Source: a candidate division FCPU426 bacterium
GTDB lineage: Bacteria > Oederibacteriota > Muellerivitia > Muellerivitales > Muellerivitaceae
NCBI GenBank assembly: GCA_003136635.1
Contig: PLFD01000037.1
Location: 6,810-43,435, forward strand
Reading direction: 5' to 3'
Length of the DNA stretch: 36,626 nucleotides
Position numbers and translations under genes: made by a program. Shown one piece after another: positions 8,925-16,188 of the stretch. Under the pieces are notes generated by a model. It made no database searches and was not told the origin of the DNA. It saw only the letters and a program-made list of their open reading frames with translations. Positions within the stretch are counted from its first letter, which is position 1. The number at the start of each line of letters is the position of its first letter.

Positions 8925-8941
8925 GACGGCGTCTCCTGAAA

Positions 8942-9084
8942 CGAAAGATGGGCCGTCCGGATGAGGGACTGCCTTCGCGGTCTACGAGGTTAGCTGACGG
9001 GCTCGACACGAAAGTTTGTCGTCAGTTTTAGAAAATCAAAACTGGATAAGCCCCTAAAGTTGGGTTCCCCGTTTATTTCTTTCG
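8942..9084 (-). ncRNA. Cyclic di-AMP riboswitch (ydaO/yuaA class)
   Basis: Read on the minus strand, this leader has the two conserved blocks of the ydaO/yuaA motif. The 5' block is GGGGAACCC...GGGGCTTATCC (about 9070-9044). The 3' block is CCCGTCAGCTAACCTCGTA (about 9002-8984). CGAAAG at 9084-9079 can pair with CTTTCG at 8947-8942 to close the P1 stem. The Shine-Dalgarno AGGAG (8937-8933) lies five bases past P1, and no terminator hairpin with a T-run is visible between. Control is therefore more likely on ribosome access than by termination. In known cases c-di-AMP binding turns expression off. Confidence 0.9.
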
Positions 9085-9422
9085 AAACAATTCGACCTTC
9101 AAATATAAGGCGGCATTCTAGAGTTGAATTTCTGGGAAAACAAGGGTGCTCAACTTTGGTAGATTTTTAACAGAAAAACGGCTCTAGTTTAGGCACCTCG
9201 ACTTTGGTCAATGGGTTGGGTTTAAAATTCATCCCATAAATTTGATAAAACCCTTATTTTTGACAAATTTCGATGACATTTTAATGCATGTTATTGTTAT
9301 ATAGGTTTGAAACCCCAGCAATTCATTGCTGTTTTTTTGTTTGCTCCTTTTGGCGCTAGCGCAAACAACGGTTTGCATTGAAAACGATAAAGTCTGTTAA
9401 CCTTAAACTTTGGTAAGAATGA
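9085..9422. other. Divergent upstream region of the riboswitch and the Thr-rich protein gene
   Basis: These ~340 AT-rich bases carry no gene. They hold three copies of ACTTTGGT (9153-9160, 9201-9208, 9407-9414), a TTGACA at 9260-9265 without a good -10 box, an intrinsic terminator at 9316-9338, a 10-bp perfect palindrome GCGCTAGCGC at 9353-9362, and a hairpin GCAAAC-AACG-GTTTGC at 9361-9376. The promoter of the riboswitch transcript should lie near 9100-9150 on the minus strand (a TATATT is visible), but its -35 box is weak. Confidence 0.5.
9316..9338 (+). terminator. Intrinsic terminator or attenuator in the leader of the Thr-rich protein gene
   Basis: CAGCAA-TTCA-TTGCTG (9316-9331) is a six-pair stem with a tetraloop followed by seven T residues. 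It lies 84 bp before the coding start and follows no gene on this strand, so it would end a short RNA or attenuate the downstream gene. Confidence 0.6.
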
Positions 9423-11876
9423 TTGATTATAAATTCTCAAAAAATCATTTTATTTTGTCAGCTCTTTTCGAGACGCTGGATACTGGCGTTTGTGCTGTTG
9501 ATTGGTTTGGGATGGAACAACCAAGCCCATTCGCAGAGCAGTTCTACCTGGAGGGTTATCTGTAACGGGACGGCCCACACCGATTGTCAGGGAAACGCCT
9601 GGGCGGCGGATGAAAACTTCCTTAATGGCAGCACTTACACCACAGCTTCGGCGATTACGGGAGCTCTGCCTTGTTCGACAGACCAGGTGCTTTACCAGAA
9701 TGAGAGATATGGAAATGGCGCTAGTCCCGTTTCCTATGTTTTCAATGTGCCGGCCGGATCCTATCAAGTGACCTTAAAGTTCGCGGAAATTTATTTTCCG
9801 GCTGCGGGCGACAGAGTATTTAATGTTTCGATCGCAGGAACCCAAGTTTTAACCAATTTTGATATCTTTGCCGCTGCGGGCGGGGAAAACATTGCCATAG
9901 ACAAGGTGTTCAGCAATATCGCTCCTTCCGGCGGAGCGATTACTATTCTTCTGGGCCCTGCCAGCGTGAATAACGGTAAGTGTGATGCCATTCAGATTAT
10001 TACCCAACCGACCGGCTCGCCTACGAATACCCCGACCAATACCTCAACCAATACAGTCACGAATACGCCAACGAACACACCGACTAACACATCCACGAAT
10101 ACGATTACCAACACACCGACGAAGACTCCAACTAATACGCCCACGAATACTGTTACCAACACACCGACGAACACCCCGACTAACACACCCACGAGTACGA
10201 TCACCAACACACCGACGAATACCCCGACTAACACGCCTACAAGCACCATTACCAATACGCCGACGAATACTCCGACTAACACACCGACAAGCACGATCAC
10301 CAACACGCCAACGAACACTCCGACTAACACACCGACGAGCACTATTACCAATACGCCAACGAATACTCCGACTAACACGCCTACAAGCACGGTTACCAAC
10401 ACACCGACGAATACTCCGACTAATACGCTGACGAGCACTATTACCAACACATCGACGAACACTCCGACTAATACGCCCACGAATACTGTTACCAACACAC
10501 CGACAAACACCCCGACGAATACGCCTACAAGCACTATTACCAACACGCCAACGAACACCCCGACTAATACACCGACGAGTACGATCACCAATACGCCGAC
10601 AAACACTCCGACTAACACACCTACAAGCACTATCACTAATACGCTGACGAATACCCCGACTAACACATCCACGAGCACGATTACCAACACACCGACGAAT
10701 ACCCCGACTAATACGCCCACGAATACTGTTACCAATACGCCAACGAACACTCCGACTAATACGCCGACGAGCACTATCACCAACACACCGACGAATACGC
10801 CGACTAACACGCCTACGAACACGATTACCAATACGCCGACGAACACCCCGACTAATACGCCCACGAATACGATTACCAATACACCGACGAATGCGCCGAC
10901 CAGTACATCCACGAGCACGATTACCAACACGCCAACTAATACTCCGACCAACACGCCGACAAACACGCCTACGAATACGCCAACCAGCACACTCACGAAT
11001 ACGCCCACGAATACGCCTACCAACACGCAAACGAATACGCCGACTAGTACACCAACGAACACGCCCACAAACACCCCGACTAATACGTCAACGAATACAC
11101 AGACCAACACACCAACGAATACTCCAACCAATACTATGACCGATACAGCAACAAATACCCCGACGAGCACCCTGACGAATACTCCAACGGACACGCCAAC
11201 TGATACTCCTACCAATACACTTACCAACACACCTACGAATACAACAACGGATACTTCGACCAACACGCTAACTAATACGGTGACCAATACTCCAACGAAC
11301 ACAGCCACCAATACTCTGACAGGTACTTCGACGAATACCCCGACCAACACACCCACGAATACAATTACCAATACACCGACGAATACCCCGACTAACACGC
11401 CTACGAGTACGATTACCAATACGTCGACGAATACTCCGACAGCTACTGCGACTAATACGACGACGAACACAGCCATCGGTACTTCGACTAACACCATTAC
11501 CAATACGCCAACGATTACAGCTACTTTCACAACGACGAATACTCCTACCATTACACCGACGCTAACCTGGACACCTACCATCACGCCCACATCCGTCCAG
11601 TCTTTGTCGAATATGGGGATAGTGGTTATAGGACCCGTGCCGGTACCGCGAGGCGGCAATGTTTACTTATTTCCGGATAAACCGATTGATGCCTGTACCT
11701 TGGAAATTTATGACTTGGTGGGGGAAGTGGTCGCGCGGACAAACTATAGCGGTTCAGCTCAACCCGTCTGGAATGTGGGGATTATCGCGCCGGGAATTTA
11801 TATCGCGGTTATTAAAGTTAATTACACCGATGGGACCAGCGGAACAACGACTCAGAAGATTGTTATCGCCAGGTAA
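9423..11876 (+). CDS. Secreted malectin-domain protein with long Thr-Pro-Thr-Asn repeat and C-terminal Ig-like domain
   Basis: An 817-residue exported protein in three parts. Residues 1-38 are a signal peptide ending near NQAHSQ. Residues ~42-194 form a malectin-type carbohydrate-binding domain, with [32 protein letters not shown] and [10 protein letters not shown] in family order. Residues ~200-725 are an alternating T-x repeat, probably an extended, O-glycosylatable stalk. Residues ~725-817 form a beta-sandwich like FlgD/T9SS-type C-terminal domains ([11 protein letters not shown]...GIYIAVIKV...QKIVIAR), which often serve in surface attachment. The start is TTG with a weak GGTAAG site; the ATG four bases upstream is in another frame and gives a 48-residue dead end. 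The likely role is a surface adhesin or glycan-binding protein; the ligand is unknown. Confidence 0.88.
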   Translation: MIINSQKIILFCQLFSRRWILAFVLLIGLGWNNQAHSQSSSTWRVICNGTAHTDCQGNAWAADENFLNGSTYTTASAITGALPCSTDQVLYQNERYGNGASPVSYVFNVPAGSYQVTLKFAEIYFPAAGDRVFNVSIAGTQVLTNFDIFAAAGGENIAIDKVFSNIAPSGGAITILLGPASVNNGKCDAIQIITQPTGSPTNTPTNTSTNTVTNTPTNTPTNTSTNTITNTPTKTPTNTPTNTVTNTPTNTPTNTPTSTITNTPTNTPTNTPTSTITNTPTNTPTNTPTSTITNTPTNTPTNTPTSTITNTPTNTPTNTPTSTVTNTPTNTPTNTLTSTITNTSTNTPTNTPTNTVTNTPTNTPTNTPTSTITNTPTNTPTNTPTSTITNTPTNTPTNTPTSTITNTLTNTPTNTSTSTITNTPTNTPTNTPTNTVTNTPTNTPTNTPTSTITNTPTNTPTNTPTNTITNTPTNTPTNTPTNTITNTPTNAPTSTSTSTITNTPTNTPTNTPTNTPTNTPTSTLTNTPTNTPTNTQTNTPTSTPTNTPTNTPTNTSTNTQTNTPTNTPTNTMTDTATNTPTSTLTNTPTDTPTDTPTNTLTNTPTNTTTDTSTNTLTNTVTNTPTNTATNTLTGTSTNTPTNTPTNTITNTPTNTPTNTPTSTITNTSTNTPTATATNTTTNTAIGTSTNTITNTPTITATFTTTNTPTITPTLTWTPTITPTSVQSLSNMGIVVIGPVPVPRGGNVYLFPDKPIDACTLEIYDLVGEVVARTNYSGSAQPVWNVGIIAPGIYIAVIKVNYTDGTSGTTTQKIVIAR
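10059..10922 (+). repeat. 18 tandem 48-bp units (16 residues) in the Thr-rich protein
   Basis: Residues 213-500 divide into 18 consecutive units of exactly 16 residues, consensus [16 protein letters not shown], each ending in Ile or Val. Thr fills every second position; its codons vary freely (ACA, ACC, ACG, ACT), as do Pro and Asn codons. After 10922 the repeat becomes irregular in length and composition up to about 11590. The DNA pattern leaves the opposite strand free of stop codons. Confidence 0.92.
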
Positions 11877-11931
11877 ACAAAATTCCCTTCAAAAATATTG
11901 GTTTTTAGTCTTATTCAACCCGTTTTAAATC

Positions 11932-11959
11932 TTGATCCTCTGTTTAATAAAAGTATACT
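11932..11959 (+). promoter_or_regulatory. Predicted promoter of the DNA polymerase IV gene
   Basis: TTGATC (11932-11937) and TATACT (11954-11959) with a 16-bp spacer; the start codon is at 11996. Confidence 0.6.
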
Positions 11960-11968
11960 TGCGTATAC
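11953..11968. promoter_or_regulatory. Operator-like palindrome over the dinB -10 box
   Basis: GTATACTTGCGTATAC is an inverted repeat with six-base arms and a four-base spacer. It overlaps the -10 hexamer and the expected transcription start. The position is that of a repressor site. A LexA-type SOS repressor is the natural candidate given the gene, but the sequence differs from the known Proteobacterial and Bacillus LexA boxes. Confidence 0.5.
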
Positions 11969-11995
11969 CTTTATCGAAAACTTCCGGATCGAATC

Positions 11996-13240
11996 ATGCC
12001 AACCAACCGAATTATCGCTCATGTGGATATGGATTCCTTTTTTGTTTCCTGCGAACGATTGGTGGATCCTTCTTTAACCGGTAAGCCGGTCGTGGTGGGA
12101 GGTCGGCGGGGCGAGAGAGGGGTGGTGGCTTCAGCCTCCTACGAATCTCGCAAGTTCGGCGTGAAGTCCGGTATGCCGATCATGACCGCTGAGAAACTGT
12201 GTCCCAAAGCGATTTTTATACCGGGCAATCACCGGCTTTATTCCAAATATTCCCGAAAAGTTTACGCGCTTCTGCGCCGGGTGGCGCCGGTGGTGGAATA
12301 TGCCTCGATTGACGAGTTTTATTTGGACTTCACCGGATGTGAGGACTTATACGGCCATGACTTGGAAGTGATGGCGAAGAAAGTCCAGGAGAGTATTTTT
12401 AAACGGACCAAGCTGACCTGTTCGGTGGCCATCGCGACCAACAAGTATGTGGCGAAGATCGCGGGAAAGACGGTAAAACCCTCTTCGGGTTCCAAGACGG
12501 GCATTGTGGTGGTACCAGCCGGGGAAGAACAATCTTTTCTCGCGAACCTTCCTATAGAGAGACTTCATGGGGCCGGGGAAAAGACCCAGCCCCGGCTGAA
12601 AGAAATGCGCATTATCCGGATCGGCGATATTGTTCCCATGCCTTTGGTGAAGCTGCAAAAGGCTTTTGGCCCCTCGGCGGGAAGCTGGTTGTACGAAGCG
12701 GCAAGAGGCATGGGCTCGGACGAGGTTCATCCTTTTCATTACGCTAAAAGCATAGGCCACGAAACCACTTTTGAAAAAGACACGGACAATCCAGAACAGA
12801 TTCACCAAACGCTGGCGTGGCTATCCGAAAAGGGCTGTTACCGCCTGAGGCGTATCGGCAAAAGAGCCAGAACGGTCACACTGAAACTGCGTTATGACGA
12901 TTTTCAAACCATCACGAGGGCCAAAACCATTCCGGAAACTAATGATGACGTGGCGGTGATGAAGACCGCTTACGAGCTTTTTCAGGAGTCACATGTCCGC
13001 AAACGAAAGATTCGATTGTTGGGAGTTTCCCTTTCCAAATTTGAGGCGGGAGAGGAAGTGGAATGGCTTTTTCCCGAGATGAGCAGCAAAAAGAAAGACG
13101 CCCTTTATCAAAGCGTGGACGCCATCAAACGCAGGTACGGTTTTCACAAATTGGAGAAGGCGGCTTCATTGGACCCGAAGGAAGCGGATCGGGAAGGAAA
13201 AGGCGGAGCCTCTTCCTTTCAAAAACCCAAGATAAAGTGA
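11996..13240 (+). CDS. dinB: DNA polymerase IV (Y-family translesion polymerase)
   Basis: A 414-residue Y-family polymerase that copies past damaged template bases. The palm carboxylates are Asp11 in HVDMDSFF, and Asp106 and Glu107 in YASIDEFYLDF. Other family segments are GVVASASYESRKFGVKSGMP, SVAIATNKYVAKIAGKTVKPSG and the fingers/thumb region around LHGAGEKTQPRLKE. The little-finger domain occupies roughly 245-365. The last ~50 residues are charged and variable; I see no clear C-terminal beta-clamp motif there. The ATG at 11996 has no strong ribosome binding site, and the predicted transcript would have a short 5' leader of about 30 bases. An operator-like palindrome on the promoter suggests damage-inducible control. 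Confidence 0.95.
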   Translation: MPTNRIIAHVDMDSFFVSCERLVDPSLTGKPVVVGGRRGERGVVASASYESRKFGVKSGMPIMTAEKLCPKAIFIPGNHRLYSKYSRKVYALLRRVAPVVEYASIDEFYLDFTGCEDLYGHDLEVMAKKVQESIFKRTKLTCSVAIATNKYVAKIAGKTVKPSSGSKTGIVVVPAGEEQSFLANLPIERLHGAGEKTQPRLKEMRIIRIGDIVPMPLVKLQKAFGPSAGSWLYEAARGMGSDEVHPFHYAKSIGHETTFEKDTDNPEQIHQTLAWLSEKGCYRLRRIGKRARTVTLKLRYDDFQTITRAKTIPETNDDVAVMKTAYELFQESHVRKRKIRLLGVSLSKFEAGEEVEWLFPEMSSKKKDALYQSVDAIKRRYGFHKLEKAASLDPKEADREGKGGASSFQKPKIK

Positions 13241-13309
13241 CATGGGTTCTTTTCCCAAAGTCTTCCTATATGCTATATCCACAGATTATTTTAGAGAGTC
13301 AGGGACATC

Positions 13310-13663
13310 ATGAAAATCCAGCAAACCGGTTTTGTTTTAAACGTGGAAAATTACGAACAGTGCGTGGCTTTTTATTCCGACATCATCGGATTGCCTGTTG
13401 TGAAGCAAAAAGAGTCCCTGACCAATTTTCGTTTCGGTGAAAGTTATCTTTTAATAGAAAAAGGCACAACCATTCCGGAAGAATTACGCCGTGCCGAAAA
13501 TGTTCCCTATGTGATTCGTTTGAATGTGGCGGATGTGGATATGGCGGCGGAAAGAGCCAGGACCAAAGGAGTCGAAGTGAACCGTTACTCGGCGGACTGG
13601 GGCGAAATCGCCCGTTTGAGGGATCCGGACGGCAACGCGGTGGAATACTGTAAATGGAAATAG
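13310..13663 (+). CDS. VOC-family (glyoxalase/bleomycin resistance-like) protein
   Basis: A 117-residue single vicinal-oxygen-chelate domain made of two beta-alpha-beta-beta-beta units. The first spans about residues 1-50 (GFVLNVENYEQCVAFYSDIIGLPV), the second about 62-117 (VPYVIRLNVADVDMAAERARTKGVE, ending with RDPDGNAVEYCKW). The RDPDGN turn and the final strand with Glu are typical of metal-binding members. Possible roles are glyoxalase-like, dioxygenase-like or antibiotic sequestration; sequence alone does not choose. It starts 69 bp after dinB and overlaps the next gene by 10 bp, so these two are translationally coupled. Confidence 0.88.
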   Translation: MKIQQTGFVLNVENYEQCVAFYSDIIGLPVVKQKESLTNFRFGESYLLIEKGTTIPEELRRAENVPYVIRLNVADVDMAAERARTKGVEVNRYSADWGEIARLRDPDGNAVEYCKWK

Positions 13664-14001
13664 CTTCTCTTTTAAAACGGGTTCCCTGGGGAAAGTTTTT
13701 TCTTCTCTGGTTTCTCGCGGTTTTGATGGGTTCAAGCCTTCTTTGGCTTAGCTTTGGGTTTACCCAACGGACTTTGCCGCCTCTGGGTATTTTGATTATG
13801 GTTTCGGGTTTGGGATTGCTATGGGGAACTACGCGGCCCAAATGGCAGAAAGCGCATTGTTCTTTCTGTCTCAACCGGGTTTCGGCCAAGGCCATACGGT
13901 TTGACAAGGAAAATCAGGTTTGGGTGCTCATTTACGAATGCGAAAAATGCGGACACATCACCGAAAAAGCGCGGGGAAAGATTACAACCAAACCGGAATA
14001 G
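13654..14001 (+). CDS. Small membrane protein with C-terminal zinc-ribbon
   Basis: A 115-residue protein I do not recognise as a named family. Residues ~13-35 and ~42-59 are strongly hydrophobic and should form two membrane helices joined by a short loop. After RPKWQK, the soluble C-terminal half has CSFC (near 69-72) and CEKC (near 96-99), two CxxC knuckles about 24 residues apart, which is a zinc-ribbon pattern. With both ends inside, the ribbon would face the cytoplasm. The gene overlaps the VOC gene by 10 bp at its start and the convergent sfsA gene by 20 bp at its end. Codon use resembles the neighbours. Confidence 0.8.
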   Translation: MEIASLLKRVPWGKFFLLWFLAVLMGSSLLWLSFGFTQRTLPPLGILIMVSGLGLLWGTTRPKWQKAHCSFCLNRVSAKAIRFDKENQVWVLIYECEKCGHITEKARGKITTKPE

Positions 14002-14710
14002 CTTGTTTTAGCTCCGAACCTTTTAAATCCACATCCGCTCGAAAAGCCTCTACTTGAACTTTTGTTTTAACCGTCTGCCGCAAGGTTTTACCAAACAGCG
14101 GGTCGGTATCGTCTTTGGGCGTGACGCCTTGACCCAATGGATTCTGCAAAACAAAGAAAACAAAACATTTGGTTTTGGGTTTGCGGGAAAGAACCATCAA
14201 TTCTCTTAAATGTTTAGATGCCCGTTCGGAGGGCGCGTCAGGGAAATGGCCAACCCCCTTTTCATCCACCAAGGTTACGCATTTCACCTCGATCCAGGCC
14301 TTTTCACCCGTTTTGGTATTGCGGGCTTGAAAGTCAAAACGGGTATGGGTGTTGAGCGGTACTTCCGCTTGAAGCTGGTCGTAATCTTTTAGACTCTTCA
14401 CTTTGCCCCTATCCCAGGCTTCTTTTAAAAGTTTGGGGGCGATGTTGGCTTCGATACAAACCCATTTCTTTTTATAGTAGGCCAACCGGACGGCGTAACG
14501 AGTTTTACGGGGAGTTTTGGTGTTAGAAAGAGGATGGCCCTGATGGTCAACGAGCGCGACTTTCGCGCCGGGGTAAAGTAATTCACTAAGACGGCCTGAA
14601 TTGGTGACATGGCAATACTCATTCTTTCCATCTACTTGAACCGTGGCGCCAAAGCGGTGAAGCCGTTCCACAAAAGTGCCAATGACAAGGGGTCCATCAG
14701 ACCATTTCAT
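13982..14710 (-). CDS. sfsA: SfsA family DNA-binding/nuclease-like protein
   Basis: A 242-residue SfsA homologue (sugar fermentation stimulation protein), of usual family length. The N-terminal OB-fold region carries FVERLHRFGATVQVDG and CHVTNSGRLSELLYPGA. The C-terminal PD-(D/E)xK-like nuclease core shows RFDFQA, then IEVKCVTL, then FPDAPSERASKHLREL. Escherichia coli SfsA was linked to maltose gene expression, and later work on the family points to nucleic-acid binding and cleavage. The ATG at 14710 has AGGAAG six bases upstream. It converges on the zinc-ribbon gene with a 20-bp overlap. Upstream lies the second MITE-like element. Confidence 0.93.
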   Translation of the reverse strand: MKWSDGPLVIGTFVERLHRFGATVQVDGKNEYCHVTNSGRLSELLYPGAKVALVDHQGHPLSNTKTPRKTRYAVRLAYYKKKWVCIEANIAPKLLKEAWDRGKVKSLKDYDQLQAEVPLNTHTRFDFQARNTKTGEKAWIEVKCVTLVDEKGVGHFPDAPSERASKHLRELMVLSRKPKTKCFVFFVLQNPLGQGVTPKDDTDPLFGKTLRQTVKTKVQVEAFRADVDLKGSELKQAIPVWL

Positions 14711-14775
14711 GGGAAGCTTCCTGTTTTGGTAAGTTAAGGGGGATGGGGCTTTTCATTTGGATGAACCTGACTTAA

Positions 14776-14914
14776 CAGGGTGCTGAAAAAGTATTTTTCG
14801 GCACCCTGTCGACAGCCATGGGTTGGAACGAGCCACTAAATAATATGATTTTTTCATCCGTGGCTCGTTCGTAAATTGGAAAAAGTCTGTTCTTTAGACT
14901 TTTTCAACAACCTG
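14776..14914. mobile_element. MITE-like element (139 bp) flanked by TTAA
   Basis: Inverted ends: CAGGGTGCTGAAAAAGT (14776-14792) and the reverse complement of 14898-14914, CAGGTTGTTGAAAAAGT. TTAA sits directly outside both ends (14772-14775 and 14915-14918), fitting a TTAA target duplication. Three nested hairpins fill the interior: CAGGGTGC...GCACCCTG (14776-14808), GAACGAGCCAC...GTGGCTCGTTC (14826-14870, 11 perfect pairs) and AAAAGTCT...AGACTTTT (about 14881-14904). It encodes no protein and lies between the divergent sfsA and outer-membrane-like genes. Confidence 0.72.
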
Positions 14915-14960
14915 TTAAAGTAAAGACGCATCATTTAATACCATTTCGGGGGCGGGGAAT

Positions 14961-15947
14961 ATGAATTTTCGAAAGACTTTGTTGGTAGTTTTGTTCATTT
15001 TGGCTTGGGGATTCAATAGCGTCGCCCAAGCCTCAGACACTACGGACTTTGAGGGCGCGGTCAACAACGATTTCCAATCCATCGCCAGTTTTATGAACGG
15101 TCCTTTCGTTAACAGTTTAGGATTCTTTACCGGTTTGGGATGGGATTCCACCCCAACGGTTTACGATTTGGGTTTAGGACCGCATTTTTCATTAAGCGTG
15201 GGAGCGGGAGCGGATTTTATCGGGCTGCCGAATACGAATAACTTAAATCTGCCTTATGTTTCCGCCTCTTCGACCTTAAGTTTACCGTCAGGTGTTCCTT
15301 TGCCTTATCCGGTGATCAATGCCCGGTTGGGACTTGTGAATGGTTTCGATATCGGATTTCGTTATACCTATTTGCCCGAGATTAGCGCTTCCAATGTGGC
15401 GGGAAACTTTACCGGCTGGGGATTAGACTTGCGTTATAAATTATTCGATGGCGCCGAATTGCCGACCGTCACCTTGTCGACAAGTTTTGACAGCCAGAGT
15501 GGAAGCTTTTCGGTTAATACCGCCAACATTAGCGAAACGGGAATCACCTATGTAGATCCCAATAATGGAGATACTTACAACAACGCTTCTTTGACTGGTA
15601 CCAGCAATTACACTTTGAATTGGAATACCCAAACAGTGGGAGCCAAAGTAACGGTTGGAAAGTCTTTAGGCATTCTTTATCCTTTCGCGGGTATCGGCTT
15701 TCAACGCAATAGCGGAACGGTTACTTCCACGGTTGGCGGCACCTTTACGGCTAATTTGAATAACGTCTCGCAACCGCCTGTGACCTTTAATTCAGCCCAA
15801 AACAGCGCCGGTTCTCCGGTTGTTTTGGAACCAGCTTTCACTTTGGGTCTTAAGCTTGGCGGCGGATTGGGATTTGAATGGCTGCTTTTGGGCGAATCCA
15901 ACGGAACCGACATCGCGGGAAGCACCAGTTTTGGACTCCAGTTTTAA
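14961..15947 (+). CDS. Secreted outer-membrane-like beta-barrel protein, function unknown
   Basis: A 328-residue protein with a clear signal peptide (residues 1-24, cleavage near AQAS). The rest is rich in Gly, Asn, Ser and Thr with alternating hydrophobic residues in segments such as FDIGFRYTYLPE, GWGLDLRYKLF, TVGAKVTVGKSLG and FTLGLKLGGGLGFEWLLLG. The protein ends in FGLQF. A terminal Phe after a beta-strand is the usual signal for insertion by the BAM machinery, so an outer-membrane barrel of roughly 10-14 strands is likely. No specific family was recognised. The ATG has a GGGGCGGGG purine tract upstream. The upstream 46 bp adjoin the TTAA-flanked element, whose end could contribute promoter sequence. 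Confidence 0.8.
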   Translation: MNFRKTLLVVLFILAWGFNSVAQASDTTDFEGAVNNDFQSIASFMNGPFVNSLGFFTGLGWDSTPTVYDLGLGPHFSLSVGAGADFIGLPNTNNLNLPYVSASSTLSLPSGVPLPYPVINARLGLVNGFDIGFRYTYLPEISASNVAGNFTGWGLDLRYKLFDGAELPTVTLSTSFDSQSGSFSVNTANISETGITYVDPNNGDTYNNASLTGTSNYTLNWNTQTVGAKVTVGKSLGILYPFAGIGFQRNSGTVTSTVGGTFTANLNNVSQPPVTFNSAQNSAGSPVVLEPAFTLGLKLGGGLGFEWLLLGESNGTDIAGSTSFGLQF

Positions 15948-15969
15948 TTAGCAGAAAAAGAGAACCGCG

Positions 15970-16188
15970 ATGGCAGAGACCAAAAAAAACAATCGAATTT
16001 CATATGTAGACCAAAACGAGTGCACGGGATGTGAGGCCTGTGTGGTGGAAACGCCCAAGGTGTTCCGCATGACCTCCGACGGTCTTTCAGAAGTTTATAA
16101 CCCCCAGGGCGATACGGAACAAAAGATCCTCGACGCGATGCAGTGCTGCCCCGTTTCCTGCATCCATTGGCAAGATGAGCGCAAATAA
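15970..16188 (+). CDS. Single-cluster [4Fe-4S] ferredoxin
   Basis: A 72-residue electron carrier. The cluster ligands are Cys18, Cys21 and Cys24 in CTGCEAC, with the fourth, Cys60, in the CPVSC segment. The missing second CxxC block shows that one cluster is bound, as in Desulfovibrio- and Thermotoga-type monocluster ferredoxins. Additional Cys59 and Cys64 flank the fourth ligand; in related proteins such a pair can form a disulfide. The gene starts 22 bp after the outer-membrane-like gene and overlaps the deacetylase-family gene by 14 bp. The partner oxidoreductase is not in the window. Confidence 0.93.
   Translation: MAETKKNNRISYVDQNECTGCEACVVETPKVFRMTSDGLSEVYNPQGDTEQKILDAMQCCPVSCIHWQDERK

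Noticed and set aside
9260..9287. Promoter based on TTGACA at 9260
   Set aside because: No acceptable -10 hexamer lies 15-18 bp downstream (TAATGC at best).
9340..9422. Cyclic di-GMP (GEMM) riboswitch before the Thr-rich protein gene
   Set aside because: The CAAAC-like and hairpin segments are suggestive, but the conserved GEMM core is absent.
9419..9565. ATG four bases before the TTG of the Thr-rich protein, as an alternative start or small gene
   Set aside because: Its frame gives 48 unremarkable codons, whereas the TTG frame opens directly with a convincing signal peptide.
10059..10922. Possible CRISPR array
   Set aside because: The regular 48-bp units are contiguous coding repeats without unique spacers, and no cas genes are present.
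9992..11659. A 555-codon open frame on the minus strand, reading Val-Gly-Val-Phe/Leu repeats
   Set aside because: It is the mirror of the ACN-AAT/CCN repeat, which cannot make stop codons in that frame. It has no signal, no ribosome site and no domain, while the plus strand has a signal peptide and two folded domains.
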